Assembly: GCF_001428045.1 (NCBI RefSeq)
Contig: NZ_LMSD01000001.1
Coordinates: 434,001 to 498,000, forward strand
Direction: 5' to 3'
Source of the DNA: Paenibacillus sp. Soil750
GTDB taxonomy: Bacteria; Bacillota; Bacilli; Paenibacillales; NBRC-103111
DNA length: 64,000 nucleotides
Positions 51,922 through 59,726 of this stretch are shown here, piece after piece. The notes beneath the pieces are model-generated. The model was not told the DNA's origin and made no database searches. It worked only from the letters and a program-made list of their open reading frames with translations. Made by a program: the position numbers and the translations under genes. Position 1 is the first letter of the stretch. Each line of letters opens with the position of its first letter.

Positions 51922-53307
51922 ATGAACAAGGGGATCGTAATGGAATTAAGCGAAAGCTCCATTATTGTAATGAATTCAAAGGGGCGTTTTGATAAGTTAC
52001 CAAGGGGGACGCGCAACTGTGAGTTAGGTGAAGAGATTCTCTACTCACCAGTGAAGCGTCGGTTACAAGTACCGCAAATGGCTGTCGTTTCAGCATTAGC
52101 TGCTGCAATCGTTGTATGCTTCGTTCTAGTCACAACCTTGTCAGGCGGCGTGCCTGGCAATAGCGTAGTTGCGTACGTAACTATTGATATTAATCCAAGT
52201 GTTGAAATTGGTATTGATAACAATGAGATTGTTCGTGACCTGCATGGACTCAATACAGACGGTGAGGATTTGATTCAAGCTTTAGTGTTTGAAGGTAAAT
52301 CTTTAGAGGCTGTAACGTCTGATATTCTCGATAAAGCTGAGCAAGGGGCATTGGCGAAGGGCGAAGGAGATATTATTATTTCCTCAACGGTTGTAGGGGC
52401 CAAAACAACGGTCAACGACGAAGCGATTGCGACGAAGTTGAAAGCTCAAGTCAATAAACACATCGAAGACAGTCATCCGGATCAAGTGAAGAACTATGAA
52501 GTGCAAGCCTTCGCTGCCCCGCAAGAAGTAAGGCAGGAAGCGAAAGCAAGTGGTGTATCTGCAGGTAAATATGCGATTTATCTAAATGCCATTGATAATG
52601 GTGCGAAAGTATCGCTAGATGACATCAAAACGACTTCCATTCATCAACTTGCGAAGGACAACGGTGGTATTCAAACGTTCGTTAAACCGGATAAGCCGAT
52701 TGATAAGTCTTCTTTGCAAAGATTACTTGCTGACGAGAAGTCCGGCAAGCTCAGTGAACGAGCTGGGCAAACTTCCGTTGCCAAATCTGGTGCAGATAAT
52801 TCATCTAATAAAGATGACGACAAAAACAGTAAAAATAACAATGGCAAAGGTAACAACACAGGGAATAATACCCCGGGCAAAGTGACGAAGAAACCGACGC
52901 CGACGCCAACATCGAAGAATGACAATAACGGTAGAAATAATAATAACGATAATAATAATAACAATGGTAAGAACAACGGAAATGATAAGAACGATAACGA
53001 TAATAAGGATGATCGTAAACCGACCCCAAAGCCGGATCGTAAGGATGATGACGACGATGGGAAGAAACCAACGGTAACGAAGAAACCAACGGCTACACCA
53101 AAGGCGACGCCAACACCAACTCCTAAGGCAACTTCAACACCGAGTGCAACTGCGAAGCCTACAGTGAAACCAACAATTTCAAGTAAACCTACGGTAAACC
53201 CATTCCAGCAATCGAAAGATGATAACGGGAAATTCCCAGGTGTCAATTGGGGCTGGGGAAACAATGACCGGGACGACAATGGTAATCAAAATGAGGGAAG
53301 AAGATAA
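51922..53307 (+). CDS. rsgI: Anti-sigma-I factor RsgI
   Basis: 461 residues. RsgI N-terminal domain (about 1-52, NKGIVMELSESSIIVMNSKGRFDKLP) binds SigI; one membrane helix (about 53-75) follows; the next segment begins YVTIDINPSVEIGIDNN, the conserved autoproteolytic periplasmic region. Residues about 275-440 are low complexity: Asn/Lys/Asp-rich then Pro/Thr/Lys (PTPTPTSK, PKATPTPTPKA), a wall-spanning stalk. It lacks the carbohydrate-binding modules of clostridial RsgI proteins and ends in a short WGWGNNDRDDNG tail. Terminator follows. Confidence 0.93.
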   Translation: MNKGIVMELSESSIIVMNSKGRFDKLPRGTRNCELGEEILYSPVKRRLQVPQMAVVSALAAAIVVCFVLVTTLSGGVPGNSVVAYVTIDINPSVEIGIDNNEIVRDLHGLNTDGEDLIQALVFEGKSLEAVTSDILDKAEQGALAKGEGDIIISSTVVGAKTTVNDEAIATKLKAQVNKHIEDSHPDQVKNYEVQAFAAPQEVRQEAKASGVSAGKYAIYLNAIDNGAKVSLDDIKTTSIHQLAKDNGGIQTFVKPDKPIDKSSLQRLLADEKSGKLSERAGQTSVAKSGADNSSNKDDDKNSKNNNGKGNNTGNNTPGKVTKKPTPTPTSKNDNNGRNNNNDNNNNNGKNNGNDKNDNDNKDDRKPTPKPDRKDDDDDGKKPTVTKKPTATPKATPTPTPKATSTPSATAKPTVKPTISSKPTVNPFQQSKDDNGKFPGVNWGWGNNDRDDNGNQNEGRR

Positions 53308-53312
53308 AGGAA

Positions 53313-53346
53313 GAGCACCTGAGGCATTTGTCTCAGGTGTTTTTGC
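53313..53346 (+). terminator. Terminator of sigI-rsgI
   Basis: CACCTGAG/CTCAGGTG stem, loop GCATTTGT, followed by TTTTTG. Confidence 0.9.
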
Positions 53347-53489
53347 ATGTAAGCGACCTAATGGACAGCATGGAAAGTAGAACTGACTTGTATTACAATA
53401 TTGAAGTGAAGAAGGAAGCTCTTGCGGGAGAGCATGAGAATGTCCAAGATAATTTGAAAATGAACCAGCAAACCTGAGGGGGAATAAGG

Positions 53490-54503
53490 TTGAAATATTC
53501 AACATTTGGGAAGTCAGGCTATAAAGTTTCGTCACTAGGGTTTGGCGCCATGAATTTGCCTAGCGTACCCTTGGAACAAGCGAGAGAAGCGCTTAATTAT
53601 GCTTTGGATCATGGCATTAATTACATAGATACTGCGGCAGCTTATAGGAACAGCGAAGAAATTATCGGGGAGTGTATCTCGCATCGAAGACAGGATTATT
53701 TCTTGGCAACGAAAACGGGAGCACGCGATTATGCTACAGCGAAAGCGGAAATTGAGCGAAGCCTGGTACGTATGAAGACCGATCATGTTGATTTACTACA
53801 AATTCACTATGTGAATAATGTAACGGAATACAAGAAAGCGATGGAAGTCGGTGGCGCCTACGAGGCAGCATTAGAGGCTCAGCGAGAGGGGAAAGTGCGA
53901 TATATCGGCATTTCCGGACATCGTCCAGATCTACTTGTTAAATGGATTGCGAAAGGGCAATTCTCGCAAATATTATTTCATTTGAACTTGGCACAGCCCT
54001 TCGCCTTGGATGAGCTAATTCCCAAAGCGGCTGAGATGGATTTGATGCGAGTAGCGATGAAGCCTTTATCAGGTGGATTCATTCAACCAGTGGATCGGGC
54101 GATCCGCTATCCGTATAGCCAAGATGTGCATGTGACCATTTCAGGGATGGTCAGCGTCAAGGAAGTGCAAGAGAATTTGGAGGCGCAGCGAAAAGAAGTT
54201 GGCCCAGAGGAGCGCCGTGAACTAGAACAGCTTGCACTTGAGTTAGGTGAGCACGATTGCAGACGTTGTAATTATTGCTCTTGTCCACTGGAAATCCCGA
54301 TCCCTGACGTGATGATCGCGAGTAAGTTTAGGGAGAAATTCGGTTTGCTTCCGAAAGGTGATGGATTTTTCAAGCGGCATCAGGAAAAAATAACTAGCTG
54401 TGCAGACCATGATCCTTGTAAAGTGGTCCCACTATGTGAAGCAAAGTGTCCGTACCAACTACCGATGTCATCGGTTGTGCAGAAGGCTGCTTCGTTTTAT
54501 TAG
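53490..54503 (+). CDS. Aldo/keto reductase with C-terminal Fe-S cysteines
   Basis: 337 residues from a TTG start with GAGGGGGAA upstream. Residues 1-240 are an aldo/keto reductase barrel: GFGAMNLP, NYIDTAAAYRNSEEIIG with the catalytic Asp/Tyr, ATKTG and the DLLQIHYVN histidine. The C-terminal 90 residues contain DCRRCNYCSCPLEIPIPDVM and CKVVPLCEAKCPYQLP, a ferredoxin-like cysteine set that probably holds one or two [4Fe-4S] clusters. This combined architecture is known in anaerobes and facultative bacteria; the substrate is unknown. Confidence 0.9.
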   Translation: MKYSTFGKSGYKVSSLGFGAMNLPSVPLEQAREALNYALDHGINYIDTAAAYRNSEEIIGECISHRRQDYFLATKTGARDYATAKAEIERSLVRMKTDHVDLLQIHYVNNVTEYKKAMEVGGAYEAALEAQREGKVRYIGISGHRPDLLVKWIAKGQFSQILFHLNLAQPFALDELIPKAAEMDLMRVAMKPLSGGFIQPVDRAIRYPYSQDVHVTISGMVSVKEVQENLEAQRKEVGPEERRELEQLALELGEHDCRRCNYCSCPLEIPIPDVMIASKFREKFGLLPKGDGFFKRHQEKITSCADHDPCKVVPLCEAKCPYQLPMSSVVQKAASFY

Positions 54504-54687
54504 GGGGAGTTAGCTACTGCTATCTGGGACTCCGGAATGATGCTGCATGACTAATGCTCCTCAGTACAGGCGATAACTGGAAAAAGTCCCTCTAATTGCG
54601 ACTACATATATCGATTTAGAGGAATAGATGGATTTTATGTAGCTAATTTTATCTAGTTTGGCTTGAAAACAGCAGATATGCGGAAAA

Positions 54688-54708
54688 TAACTGGAGTTTT
54701 TCCAGTTA
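54688..54708. repeat. TAACTGGA/TCCAGTTA dyad, copy 1
   Basis: TAACTGGA and TCCAGTTA flank GTTTT; a 21-bp inverted repeat. Copy 2 lies 51 bp downstream. Confidence 0.8.
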
Positions 54709-54738
54709 AATGGATATTTCTGTGTGAAGTGAAGGAAT

Positions 54739-54759
54739 TAGCTGGAGTTTTTCCAGTTA
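54739..54759. repeat. TAGCTGGA/TCCAGTTA dyad, copy 2
   Basis: Same as copy 1 except for one base (TAGCTGGA), still a near-palindrome with identical loop. Confidence 0.8.
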
Positions 54760-54878
54760 ATTGGCGGGGGCAACCAGAATAGGAATCAAGATACGAAAAA
54801 CAGGAATAACGATGAGAGCGATTAGTGGGAAGAATAAAGTAAGAGTAGAAATATAGATGAGGGTAGGGACAACTTCCT

Positions 54879-56387
54879 ATGTTTACAAAAATAACGAACG
54901 TTACAACAGGGGTTTACACCTCGTTGCTAGATAACACAACAGGGGCAGACGCGATTCTCGTCTGCCTCACAGAAGCTGAGCTGCGCCAGGACGTCGTCCT
55001 CGGCCAGCCGCAGCTTGACCAGGCCCTTGAGCGCATGCGTGCAAAGGGCCTATTCACGGGCGCCTCAGGCGAGCTCGAGGCGCTGCCGACCCACGGGCTG
55101 CTGCCGTACGCGTACGTGCTTGTTGCGGGGCTCGGCCCCGCAACCACGCGCGATACGCTGCGTGCAGCCGCGGTCTTTGCAGCGCGCAAGATACTCGCGC
55201 TGCAGTTCGAACGCTTGGCGCTGAAGCTGCCAAGCGGTTTCGACACCCGGTCAGCTGCCTCGGCGCTGACCGAAGGGCTGCTCCTCGGTACGTACCGCAT
55301 CGAGGCGTACCGCAAGAACGAGCCTGCGCGCGCGGAGCTGCGCCAGGCGGTGTTGCTCACAGAAGCGGCTGCGGATGCAGCGCTTCTGGCAAGTGCGATC
55401 GCAGCCGCAGAGGCGGTTGCGGAGGGTACGAACTATGCCCGGGATCTCACGAACCTCCCGGGCAACAAGCTTGTGCCGGCTTCCATCGCAGAGGAAGCCA
55501 TCAAGCTCGCCCAGCACTATGGCTTCGCCATAGAAGTGCTGGATGAGCACGAGATCGCCGCCCGCGGGATGGGCGGCCTCATCGCGGTGGGCGCGGGCAG
55601 CGTCCACCCGCCCCGCATGATCACCCTGCGTTACACGGGTGATCCAGATAGCGCCGACGTGCTTGGCCTCGTCGGCAAGGGCGTGACCTTCGATACTGGC
55701 GGTATCTCGATGAAAAAGCCCGACGGCATGGAAGAAATGATCAGTGATATGGGCGGAGCCGCCACACTGCTCGGGGCTTTGCACGTCGTCGGTCAATTGA
55801 AACCGAAAGTGAATCTGGTTGTGGTCATTCCCGCAGCAGAGAATATGACGTCTGGAACCGCGTACCGCCCAGGGGATATCGTAACGATGCTCAGCGGTCA
55901 TTCCGTGGAGGTGCTGAATACCGATGCAGAGGGTCGTATTATATTGGCAGAGGGAATCACCTACGCGAAAGCGCAAGGAGCGAACCGACTGATCGACGTA
56001 GCGACATTAACGGGTGCAATTTTAATCTCCTTTGCAGATATTGCAACAGGAGCCGTTACGAATGACGATGAATTCATAAAGCCATTTCTGCAAGCAGCAG
56101 GAGCCGCTGGTGAGAAAGTATGGCAGCTTCCGAATTATCCGGAATACCGTGCGATGCTGAAAAGTGATGTAGCGGATATCAAAAACGCGACTTCCTCCGA
56201 CCGCTGGGCAGGTGCGATTACGGCTGGTCTGTTTATCGGATACTTTGCTGAGGAAACGCCATGGATCCATTTGGATACCGGTGGCACAGCTTGGCTTTGG
56301 TCGGCCAAAGGCATCGAGCCCAAAGGGGCAACCGGTGTTATGGTACGTACGTTAGCTGCCTATTTGTGCAGCGAGCAGCTCACTTAA
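54879..56387 (+). CDS. pepA: Leucyl aminopeptidase (M17)
   Basis: 502 residues; metal-dependent release of N-terminal amino acids, cytosolic hexamer. Metal ligands and catalytic residues lie in VGKGVTFDTGGISMKKPDGMEEMISDMGGAA and NTDAEGRIILAEG; the N-terminal domain (about 1-170) is the variable macro-like domain. The first 850 bases are very GC-rich (Ala/Leu/Arg-heavy, e.g. LAPTHGLL-like composition) while the catalytic half returns to the regional composition, a sharp intragenic switch near 55730. The ATG follows GGGTAGGGA at loose spacing. Confidence 0.95.
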   Translation: MFTKITNVTTGVYTSLLDNTTGADAILVCLTEAELRQDVVLGQPQLDQALERMRAKGLFTGASGELEALPTHGLLPYAYVLVAGLGPATTRDTLRAAAVFAARKILALQFERLALKLPSGFDTRSAASALTEGLLLGTYRIEAYRKNEPARAELRQAVLLTEAAADAALLASAIAAAEAVAEGTNYARDLTNLPGNKLVPASIAEEAIKLAQHYGFAIEVLDEHEIAARGMGGLIAVGAGSVHPPRMITLRYTGDPDSADVLGLVGKGVTFDTGGISMKKPDGMEEMISDMGGAATLLGALHVVGQLKPKVNLVVVIPAAENMTSGTAYRPGDIVTMLSGHSVEVLNTDAEGRIILAEGITYAKAQGANRLIDVATLTGAILISFADIATGAVTNDDEFIKPFLQAAGAAGEKVWQLPNYPEYRAMLKSDVADIKNATSSDRWAGAITAGLFIGYFAEETPWIHLDTGGTAWLWSAKGIEPKGATGVMVRTLAAYLCSEQLT

Positions 56388-56397
56388 TCTTTTTCAA

Positions 56398-56480
56398 ATG
56401 AAAAATCACCCACGTCTGAGACTTCTCCTACCTGCTTATTGCATGTAGGCCAGATCTCAAGCGTTGGGTGATTTTATGTT
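56398..56480. terminator. Bidirectional terminator after pepA
   Basis: AAAATCACCCA and TGGGTGATTTTA enclose a long arm with inner CTGAGAC/GATCTCA pairing. Serves pepA and the convergent 56490 gene. Confidence 0.75.
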
Positions 56481-56489
56481 TTATGACTA

Positions 56490-57044
56490 TTAGGCGCCGA
56501 CCTGTTGTCCCACAGAGGCAGGTTGTTTAAAGTTGGTTTGCAGTAATTCTTGAATATCCGAAGTACGAATAATTAGACGGTTCACTTCATTGGTTGTATA
56601 AGAGAGCTGTTCAGTTCGCTGCTCAAGTTGATCTAAGGAAATGCCGATCCAATTCTTCTTACGGCGATGCTTGAATAGGTCGTATTTGAGTACAGTAAGC
56701 GTTGCCGCAAATGGATCTGGCTTTACATACACATCTTTCATATTATCTGCTAGATTGAAGAAAAGCTTGCCGCCATTCCATTTGATATAACCAGGTTCAA
56801 AAAGGATCACGAGAAAATCAGTATCACCGCTGTCCTTGTTTTCCATTGAAATGAGGCGTACAGCACCGTTCCCTTTGGGCTTAATATATTGATTCGAGCG
56901 AATATCAGGTAAAAAAGGCACGACAAGAATTGGGCAAACACTAGCGACATACAAATAAGTAGTTGACTCAAATTTCATAGAGAGTACAATGAAAATCAAA
57001 AAGAGCAACAAAGTTGCCAGCAAACCCCAATATTTAGGTTTCAT
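56490..57044 (-). CDS. Hypothetical membrane protein, PH-like C-terminal part
   Basis: 184 residues. Two N-terminal membrane helices (about 8-24 and 30-45) followed by a cytosolic domain with alternating strands (RLISMENKDSGDTDFLVILFEPGYIKWNGGKLFFNL) that resembles PH-like bacterial domains, and a C-terminal helix. Not recognised as a named family. The ribosome site (GCGGGA) is weak. Convergent with pepA. Confidence 0.6.
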   Translation of the reverse strand: MKPKYWGLLATLLLFLIFIVLSMKFESTTYLYVASVCPILVVPFLPDIRSNQYIKPKGNGAVRLISMENKDSGDTDFLVILFEPGYIKWNGGKLFFNLADNMKDVYVKPDPFAATLTVLKYDLFKHRRKKNWIGISLDQLEQRTEQLSYTTNEVNRLIIRTSDIQELLQTNFKQPASVGQQVGA

Positions 57045-57167
57045 AAGTTTACGATGATCCCGCCTGACATGATAGATTAGGTAGTCTCTACTATTTTAAC
57101 ATAAGCAACCCATAGGTTGTAAACTATTAGATCCTGCTAACCTTGCTAAACCGACAAAAGGAGATTT

Positions 57168-58451
57168 ATGCCTATGAAATTATTCGATCCGAACGCGCGC
57201 AAACCGAAGAAAAAAATGTCCACCTACCGGAAAAGCTTACTCGTTGCGACATTTGAGGGTTTTCCTGCTGTTATTATTTTTCAACTGCTTGGCGGACCGT
57301 TCCTAACCGGTTACTTGATTTACTTAGGCGCAAGCTCGACCGAGATCGGACTTATTCTAGCGATCACAACAGTCGTCAATATCGTGCAAATTGCGATGGC
57401 TGTCGTTATGCAGAAATTCCGAAATCGGAAGCGGATGCTGATAATTTTCGGATCTACCCATCGTGTGTTATGGGCTTGTGTCGGTTTAATTCCTTTTGTC
57501 TTGCCGCAAGAGTATTGGGTGATTACCTATATGATTCTGTACACGGCTGCGCATCTAGGAAATGCGGCTGGGGGGATTGTGTGGACCTCACTGATCAGTG
57601 ATGCCGTACCTGGACCGATTCGTGGACGTTATTTTGGACTGCGTAATACCATTCTGGGTGGCGTGAGCTCGCTGGCGCTATTCGTAGGTGGTCAGATTCT
57701 CGATAAGTACCCAGGTGAGCAGGGCTTCAATTATATTTTTATGATCGTAAGTGTTTGTGTGGTTCTTAACGTGATTGCTTACTTTTTGTACCCGAATCCA
57801 CCTTTTGAGCCTTCAACGGCATCCAATCCAGTTGGTATGCTCCAGAAGCCATTAATGGATCGCGCGTTTCTCAAAGCGATTATTTTCCTGGCCTCCTTCC
57901 TCTTCGTGCAAGGATTGACCGTGCCTCTTTTCTCCTATGTCATGCTGAAGTTGATGAACATTTCCTACGGAACTGTTTCCTATATTACAGTGGTACATAC
58001 CTTAGTCATGATGGCTAGCTATTATGTATGGGGAAATTTGAATGCACGATTCACGGCCCAAACCTTGTTATTATGGTCGTTACCGATCATTGCGTTAGCG
58101 TGTTTATTATGGGGAACTATCGCCTTCATTCCTGCTGTTGTTGTGCTGTTCTTGGTTCATATTGTGCTTGGGATTGGCTTGGGAGGCTTCAATCAAATGG
58201 TATTCGCTTTTACAATCGGGGATACTCCAAAGAGTGAGCGACCGATGTATATTGCGACGTATTCGGCGATCACAGGTTTGGCAGCTTTCTTGGGACCTGT
58301 TGCAGGTGGGAAGATTTATGCCCTCATTGTGGATCAACCTGAGTGGGTGCAGGTGTATGGCGTATCCACGGTAGTTGGCGCTATCTTGCTCATACTTGGC
58401 TTGTGGGTAGGACGTTATGTATTACGAACAGAAATAAGGAGTGGTGTTTAG
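57168..58451 (+). CDS. Major facilitator superfamily transporter
   Basis: 427 residues with about twelve membrane helices; N-terminal cytosolic tail MPMKLFDPNARKPKKKMSTYRKSLL is followed by EGFPAVIIFQLLGGPF. The loop after helix 4 has PGPIRGRYFGLRNTILGG, resembling the MFS signature. Substrate is unknown. Starts at 57168 or two codons later (57174); GGAG lies 4 or 10 bases upstream respectively. The stop is one base before the start of the Gfo/Idh/MocA gene, so a sugar or polyol uptake-oxidation unit is plausible. Confidence 0.88.
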   Translation: MPMKLFDPNARKPKKKMSTYRKSLLVATFEGFPAVIIFQLLGGPFLTGYLIYLGASSTEIGLILAITTVVNIVQIAMAVVMQKFRNRKRMLIIFGSTHRVLWACVGLIPFVLPQEYWVITYMILYTAAHLGNAAGGIVWTSLISDAVPGPIRGRYFGLRNTILGGVSSLALFVGGQILDKYPGEQGFNYIFMIVSVCVVLNVIAYFLYPNPPFEPSTASNPVGMLQKPLMDRAFLKAIIFLASFLFVQGLTVPLFSYVMLKLMNISYGTVSYITVVHTLVMMASYYVWGNLNARFTAQTLLLWSLPIIALACLLWGTIAFIPAVVVLFLVHIVLGIGLGGFNQMVFAFTIGDTPKSERPMYIATYSAITGLAAFLGPVAGGKIYALIVDQPEWVQVYGVSTVVGAILLILGLWVGRYVLRTEIRSGV

Positions 58452-58452
58452 C

Positions 58453-59376
58453 ATGTCAAAAAAAAGAATTGGCCTCATCGGCTTAGGCGATATTGCACAA
58501 AAAGTATACTTACCGCTTCTTTCCGTCAATGAACGGGTGGACCTTGTTGGAATTATGAGCTCTACGGCTGCGACCGTTGAACGTATGAAAATGAAGTATA
58601 GAGTGCCCTTCGGGACGACACAATTGGATGAATTATTAGCGCTTGGGTTGGATGCTGTTTTCGTGCATAGCCCGACATCGACGCATTATGATATTGCGAT
58701 GACATGTATGGCGCATGGCGTTGCGGTCTATGTAGATAAGCCGCTTTCGTATGCGTGGGCAGAGTCCGTGGAAATGGCTTCCTATGCGGAGCGCAAAGGT
58801 GTGCTTCTTGCTGCGGGCTTCAACCGTCGCTACGCACCTCTATATATCGAAGCAAAGACGTGGTTGCAGGAAGCGGGCGGATTCGATGTGGCTTCAGCCG
58901 TCAAACATCGTACCAAGCTGCAAGGACACAGTGCCAAAGAAACGCTGTATGACGATTTGATCCACATGCTGGACACGTTACTTTGGTTAGGAGAAAGCTC
59001 TTACGAAGTGATGGCCTCCCATCAACAAGTGGATGATAACGGCAAGCTGCTGCATGCCTCAGGTACGCTGGGCTTTGGTTCCGCGATAGGCTCCTACAGT
59101 ATGGTCAGACTCGCTGGTGTTGATTTGGAAAAGGTGGAGCTGCACGGCAGTGGAAGATCCGTCGAGGTGACGAATTTGGAGTCAGCGGTCTTTTATGATA
59201 AAAATGCCGCTCCGCGCCTGCGCACCTTCGGCAGCTGGGACACCGTGCTAGAGCGTAGAGGCTTCGCCGGTGTCGTCCAGCATTTCTTGGACTCGCTGGA
59301 TAATCCGAATGCTTGTGGCATTCGCGGGGATCGGGTGCTGGCTTCGCACGAGCTGGTGGAGAAGCTGTCTGTGTGA
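58453..59376 (+). CDS. Gfo/Idh/MocA-family oxidoreductase
   Basis: 307 residues from the ATG at 58453 with AAGGAGTGG upstream. The NAD(P)-binding Rossmann segment RIGLIGLGDIAQKVYLPLL opens the protein; the EKP-like motif appears as DKPLSY, followed by the C-terminal beta-sheet domain from about residue 125. Members oxidise sugars, inositols or related polyols. Co-transcribed with the MFS transporter before it and ends at a terminator. Substrate unresolved. Confidence 0.9.
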   Translation: MSKKRIGLIGLGDIAQKVYLPLLSVNERVDLVGIMSSTAATVERMKMKYRVPFGTTQLDELLALGLDAVFVHSPTSTHYDIAMTCMAHGVAVYVDKPLSYAWAESVEMASYAERKGVLLAAGFNRRYAPLYIEAKTWLQEAGGFDVASAVKHRTKLQGHSAKETLYDDLIHMLDTLLWLGESSYEVMASHQQVDDNGKLLHASGTLGFGSAIGSYSMVRLAGVDLEKVELHGSGRSVEVTNLESAVFYDKNAAPRLRTFGSWDTVLERRGFAGVVQHFLDSLDNPNACGIRGDRVLASHELVEKLSV

Positions 59377-59415
59377 AGGGGAGCCGAACCGGGTTCCGGA
59401 CCTTAAACTAATCTT

Positions 59416-59458
59416 GAAGCCCTCATCTTGTTCAGACAAGATGGCGGCTTTTTTCATT
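59416..59458 (+). terminator. Terminator after oxidoreductase
   Basis: GCCCTCATCTTG and CAAGATGGCGGC stem, loop TTCAGA, then TTTTTTC. Confidence 0.85.
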
Positions 59459-59726
59459 TTTCTAAATATGCAAAAAAGTCCAATGATTGATAGAATCCAA
59501 GTTTATAAGTAGCTGGAAGACGCGAGAGTTCATATAAGTTGTTTTTGTTCATGCTGCGAAAGGAAGGATTGTTCAGTGTTAGACGGTATGTAGACTACAC
59601 AGATGTGGGTTATGGTTCTACCATATAGACAGAGGTGATGAAATCGCAATGCGAAATTCAATGTACGGGAGGTTACAGTACTCATCACTCAAGCCACCTC
59701 ATCTCAACCACAAAAGGAGACGGAGC
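59459..59726. other. Intergenic stretch, nothing recognised
   Basis: No gene, repeat or clear promoter recognised; it should contain the promoter of the large secreted protein gene, which has an AAAAGGAGACGGAG ribosome site. Confidence 0.5.

Larger units (their letters stand above)
54504..54878. other. 375-bp intergenic region with dyad repeats
   Basis: Contains no gene. Holds two copies of an imperfect palindrome TAACTGGAGTTTTTCCAGTTA (listed separately), and a partial third near 54574 (TAACTGGAAAAAGTCC). Confidence 0.7.

Noticed and set aside
52671..53279. Leu/Val/Phe-rich reverse-strand frame opposite rsgI
   Set aside because: Mirror of the low-complexity stalk of rsgI; no ribosome site and repetitive composition.
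53389..53489. Possible glycine-riboswitch-like leader ahead of the aldo/keto reductase
   Set aside because: A GGAGAG-like run is present but the rest of the consensus is missing.
54914..55360. Ser/Arg-rich reverse-strand frame opposite pepA
   Set aside because: Arises from GC-rich third positions in pepA; no start signal.
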